Positions 62,201 to 64,000 of a stretch of 64,000 bases of DNA are shown one piece after another (position 1 is the stretch's first letter; each line of letters begins with the position of its first letter). The stretch comes from Glaciihabitans sp. dw_435 (GTDB lineage: Bacteria > Actinomycetota > Actinomycetes > Actinomycetales > Microbacteriaceae): positions 186,001 through 250,000 of the forward strand of contig NZ_JAAVUZ010000002.1 of the NCBI RefSeq assembly GCF_018449675.1, written 5' to 3'. A program made the translations under genes and the position numbers. Below the pieces are notes generated by a model that was not told where the DNA came from, did no database searches, and saw only the letters and a program-made list of their open reading frames with translations.

Positions 62201-63496
62201 CGTGTACGCCGCCTTGGACTGGTCGTACGACGCCATGTCCGCGGTGTTGTACCGGATGGTCACCGTCTGTGACGCCCCGGGAGCGAGTTCGTCGGTCTTC
62301 GCATAACCCGCGAGCTCCTGGTACGGCTTGTCCAGGCCGGTCTGCGGTGCAGAGAAGTACGCCTCAACGACGTCCTTGCCGCTGTAGGTGGTGCCGACGT
62401 TTGTCACCTTCACCTTGGCGGTGACCGACGTCATGTCCGCTGTGACGCTCTGGGTGTCGAGCTTGAAGTCGGTGTAGGAGAGACCGTATCCGAACGGGTA
62501 GTCGACAACACTGGCCGGGTCAGCCGGGTTGAGCTTCTTGTAGAGCGAGTCGAAGTAGCGGTAGCCGACATAAATGCCCTCGCTGTACTGCTCCTCCAGA
62601 GCGGATCCGTCGTTTGTGGCGAAGGAGGCCGATGCCGGGTAGTAGTTGTACGACGATGCCCACGTGTCCGTGAGCTTTCCCGACGGCGTGACAGAACCAT
62701 TGAGGACGTCGGTGACGGCGTTGCCGGACTCCTGACCCGCCTGGCTCATGAGCAGCATCGAGTCGAGCGCCTGCCCGCCGGCCGGGTCGGTGACGGCACC
62801 GTTAATCTGGTCAAAGAACGCGGTGTCGACAACACCGCCGACGTTGAGAACAACGACGACCTTCTTGTAGGTCTGGCCAAGGGTTTGCAGGTCACCCTTC
62901 TCGATGTCGGTCAGGAGGTAGTCGCCCTTTCCGGAACTGCGGTCCGCGCCCTCACCGGAGTTACGGGCGATCACGAAGACTGCCGTGTCCGTGGGCTGCG
63001 TGGGCTGGGCTGTCGTGCTGGTGAGTGCCTGCTCCACCGACGCGTAGTCGACGGTCGGCCCGAATCCGCTGCCACCCGTTGTCGGCGGGTACTTCGTGTC
63101 GTACGCGGCCTTCATGGCGTCGTAATACGCGGGACTCGTGGTGATGGAATATCCAGCGTTCGTCAGGCCCTGGCGCACGTTGATCGCGTACCTGTTGTTG
63201 ACGGCGCCGGACCCGGTTCCGCCCTTGACGGTCTGGTAGGAACCAACGCCGAAAACGGCAACGTTGCCGGTCTTGGCCAGCGGAAGCACGCTCCCGTGGT
63301 TCTCGAGCAGCACCATCCCCTGCGTCGCCGCGGTGCGCGACAGTTGTCCGTTCTCGAGCTCGAGAGCTCCGGGGTTGGGATTGGTGGTTGCGGCCTGGGC
63401 GGCAGCGACTCCGGATACCGCGAGGGCCACGGAGACCCCCAGGGCTACCGCGGAGCGGAACACGACATGTTTGCCGCGTTGCGGATTTTCATGCAT
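59249..63496 (-). CDS. Secreted GH3 family glycosidase with permuted domains and Ig-like C-terminal modules
   Basis: 1415 residues from the ATG at 63496, with AGAGGA upstream. Signal peptide to about residue 33 (ending AAAQA). The order of GH3 domains is reversed. The GH3 C-terminal-type domain comes first (LLENHGSVLPLAKTGNVAV, then SGEGADRSS near 180 with the likely acid/base Glu), then a fibronectin-III-like part (about 340-430), then the GH3 catalytic barrel (about 560-900: KHFFANNQE, nucleophile Asp in LVMTDWGAG near 825). The tail holds chitobiase/Ig-like domains: SYRATDVAGN, VQWQVSANGGKTW and a final Ig-like domain. It hydrolyses a beta-linked glycan outside the cell; substrate unknown. 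Confidence 0.9.
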   Translation of the reverse strand: MHENPQRGKHVVFRSAVALGVSVALAVSGVAAAQAATTNPNPGALELENGQLSRTAATQGMVLLENHGSVLPLAKTGNVAVFGVGSYQTVKGGTGSGAVNNRYAINVRQGLTNAGYSITTSPAYYDAMKAAYDTKYPPTTGGSGFGPTVDYASVEQALTSTTAQPTQPTDTAVFVIARNSGEGADRSSGKGDYLLTDIEKGDLQTLGQTYKKVVVVLNVGGVVDTAFFDQINGAVTDPAGGQALDSMLLMSQAGQESGNAVTDVLNGSVTPSGKLTDTWASSYNYYPASASFATNDGSALEEQYSEGIYVGYRYFDSLYKKLNPADPASVVDYPFGYGLSYTDFKLDTQSVTADMTSVTAKVKVTNVGTTYSGKDVVEAYFSAPQTGLDKPYQELAGYAKTDELAPGASQTVTIRYNTADMASYDQSKAAYTLEAGDYRIRIGESSRNTHVESVLHLAATTITEQLANEENDTTVDTELTSDPADFYAYDTESAEIAAAPVVTLNTAGYTPANNASEFEQNVSVDSTSPYYALDKDKIGSTTAYVPATGADNWENTGAPYAAKTGETLKTVTTDPTKTLFDVAKGTTTLQQFVAGLNVTQLANIVEGASAAGTTLTAVGAAGYTTAKYESLGLPGMTLSDGPAGLRITQKIATTPATYQFGTAWPIGTLLAQTWDPSLVKQVATAVGKEMAEYGVSLWLAPGMNIHRDPLNGRNFEYYSEDPLIAGLTAAATTAGVQSVPGEGVTIKHFFANNQETLRTTTNAVISERAEREIYLKGFEIAVKSAQPMAIMTSYNKVNDTYTSGSYDLNTDILRGEWGFKGLVMTDWGAGPRTGATGVYYSGNDLIEPGNNTAEVINAIRKVVPAIDSSGLPVYNKLTTLSNNRTSYTWSFNGLIPSATGAETISTPVTASTVTAAPKSGATIRDTINNETFTPNAPYATVADAFADVQSLLAGTALNATQKPAITVTDVVHQTSDPGSPVVSYTVNVRGDYSATGYNLRLGDLQRSAMNIMNVATQTAGFGQLATNQGVSGITVRPYTGQFTNLTSYLDVTKGKVIRNQTGNGPTVTISASAPVPASGWYKAPVTITVTSNDGDAQSYIDVDTGVLTNYTAPVTISTDGEHKVRALAVNDDGAFSAIASLKVKIDSMAPVATVVSAANGKLSLAATDAGSGVASIEYSVDGFTWATYTDPVTIPGTPRLVSYRATDVAGNVSAANTVAVAAGTPTATAPVITTQPKAATVVNAGSKVTLSAAAKGTPKPTVQWQVSANGGKTWLNLSKATSTTFTMTANSKLSGYLYHAVFTNSAGTTVSSSAKVTVKALTNVSIALTKPKVKTTQHEVVRVVVAPTLSRPTGTVTVHYGSKTATIALTSAKKGYVSVTLPTLKKGTYKVYATYNGSATFAPDSSRTVTLTVVK

Positions 63497-63729
63497 TGAG
63501 TTGTCCTCTCTGACAACGATCAACGCACACGGGCGATCACGAAAACGTCCCACTCTGGACGTCACTGTCGCGAGTATGCGTGCCTCTGCAGGCCTCTTCA
63601 CCGTATTTGCACATCTATTGGACTGTCAACGGCCATACACACCCAAATGGGGGGCACTTTCGGCCTTTTTTAGGTGCAAAAAACGGAGACGGGATGTGCC
63701 GCAATCAGGCAAACACCTATAGTTTTCCC
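63497..63729. promoter_or_regulatory. Divergent control region of GH3 glycosidase and ROK regulator
   Basis: This 233-base gap contains TTTGCAC (63606-63612) and its inverse GTGCAAA (63674-63680), possible regulator half-sites. TATAGT at 63718-63723 lies six bases before the ATG at 63730, which would make the ROK message leaderless. No clear -35 is seen. The region is richer in A and T than the flanking genes. Confidence 0.4.
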
Positions 63730-64000
63730 ATGAAGGCCCCATTCGACCGCGTATCCTTGCGGGATCGCACGCGCGATGATCTCTACGAGCTCATCGCCGA
63801 GGGCAACGAACTCACCCGCCCCGAGCTGGTGGTGCTCACCGGGATGTCCCGCACCACCGTCAACCAGGCCGTCGGTCGTCTCGTCGCCGAGGGCCGCGTC
63901 GCGGAATCCGAGCAGAAGCACAAGGGCCCAGGGTCCGGAAGCGGACGTCCGGCGACGAGCCTCATCGCGGTGGCCAACGGTGACCCCGTCGTCGGCATCG
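63730..64000 (+). CDS. ROK-family transcriptional regulator, N-terminal part (3' end outside window)
   Basis: Ninety residues are visible and the frame is open to the right edge. They form a winged helix-turn-helix with ELTRPELVVLTGMSRTTVNQ (about 27-46) and GRLVAEGRVAE, followed by the linker GSGRPATSL and the start of a ROK/actin-like ATP-binding domain (VANGDPVVGI). This is the pattern of NagC/XylR-type sugar-responsive repressors. Divergent from the GH3 glycosidase, which it probably regulates in response to a sugar. The sugar is unknown. Confidence 0.88.
   Translation, partial: MKAPFDRVSLRDRTRDDLYELIAEGNELTRPELVVLTGMSRTTVNQAVGRLVAEGRVAESEQKHKGPGSGSGRPATSLIAVANGDPVVGI

Noticed and set aside
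59156-62272. 1038-residue open frame on the plus strand
   Set aside because: Antisense to the GH3 gene; Arg/Gly/Val-rich composition and no recognisable motif. It is a high-GC shadow frame.
1-64000. tRNA, rRNA, CRISPR array, insertion sequence or prophage
   Set aside because: No regularly spaced repeats, transposase/integrase motifs or cloverleaf-like sequences were found on reading through both strands.

Overview
The window looks like one chromosomal stretch of a high-GC Gram-positive bacterium, most likely an actinobacterium of the Microbacteriaceae type. This rests on the strong G+C bias, many GTG starts, tightly overlapping ATGA/GTGA gene junctions, secreted DUF4214 proteins and CDP-glycerol chemistry; no marker gene such as 16S rRNA is present, so the family is an inference. 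No tRNA, rRNA, transposase, phage gene or CRISPR array was seen, and no gap between genes exceeds about 240 bases.

Positions 1-57.8 kb minus one catabolic block form a very large cell-surface glycopolymer locus. From the left: two O-antigen ligase/polymerase-like proteins (the first cut by the window edge), two tandem SGNH O-acyltransferases, a GT-C-like membrane protein, an epimerase, a GT2 and a GtrA flippase-like protein (1-11.1 kb). Then comes a small basic protein, an orphan protein and a three-domain glycosyltransferase (11.2-14.3 kb). An ABC polysaccharide exporter follows (Wzt at 18.1-19.5 kb, divergent Wzm at 19.6-20.5 kb), with two GT4 enzymes, a coiled-coil protein and an epimerase in the Wzt operon. 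A third SGNH acyltransferase (20.7-22.8 kb) faces a compact six-gene operon (29.9 to 22.8 kb, minus strand) with three GT4-type enzymes, one GT2 and two tiny proteins.

From 30.1 to 35.2 kb lie three tandem secreted proteins with a lysozyme-like N-terminal domain and DUF4214 repeats; the first two share a promoter and a conserved, apparently folded leader RNA. Sugar supply and further assembly follow (35.3-49.8 kb): a GT-C protein, two Gmd-type GDP-sugar enzymes, GT4/GT2 transferases, a pyruvyltransferase between two related GT4 genes, a second GT-C protein, a YbhN-like membrane protein and a TagD cytidylyltransferase fused to a Gfo/Idh/MocA oxidoreductase. CDP-glycerol glycerophosphotransferase and RmlA lie at 55.7-57.8 kb and a last GT4 at 58.0-59.1 kb. 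Together these predict a phosphate-containing (teichoic-acid-like), deoxysugar-rich, O-acylated and pyruvylated glycopolymer exported at least partly by Wzm/Wzt.

Inserted at 49.9-55.7 kb is an amino-sugar uptake and catabolism operon (SSS symporter, N-acylglucosamine 2-epimerase, NagB, NagA, LacI regulator) with a perfect 14-base LacI-type operator before it. The right end holds a large secreted, domain-permuted GH3 glycosidase divergent from a ROK-family regulator that runs off the window.

Most notable: the duplicated small-protein plus three-domain glycosyltransferase module, the TagD-oxidoreductase fusion (a candidate CDP-alditol synthase), and the conserved structured leader of the DUF4214 genes.
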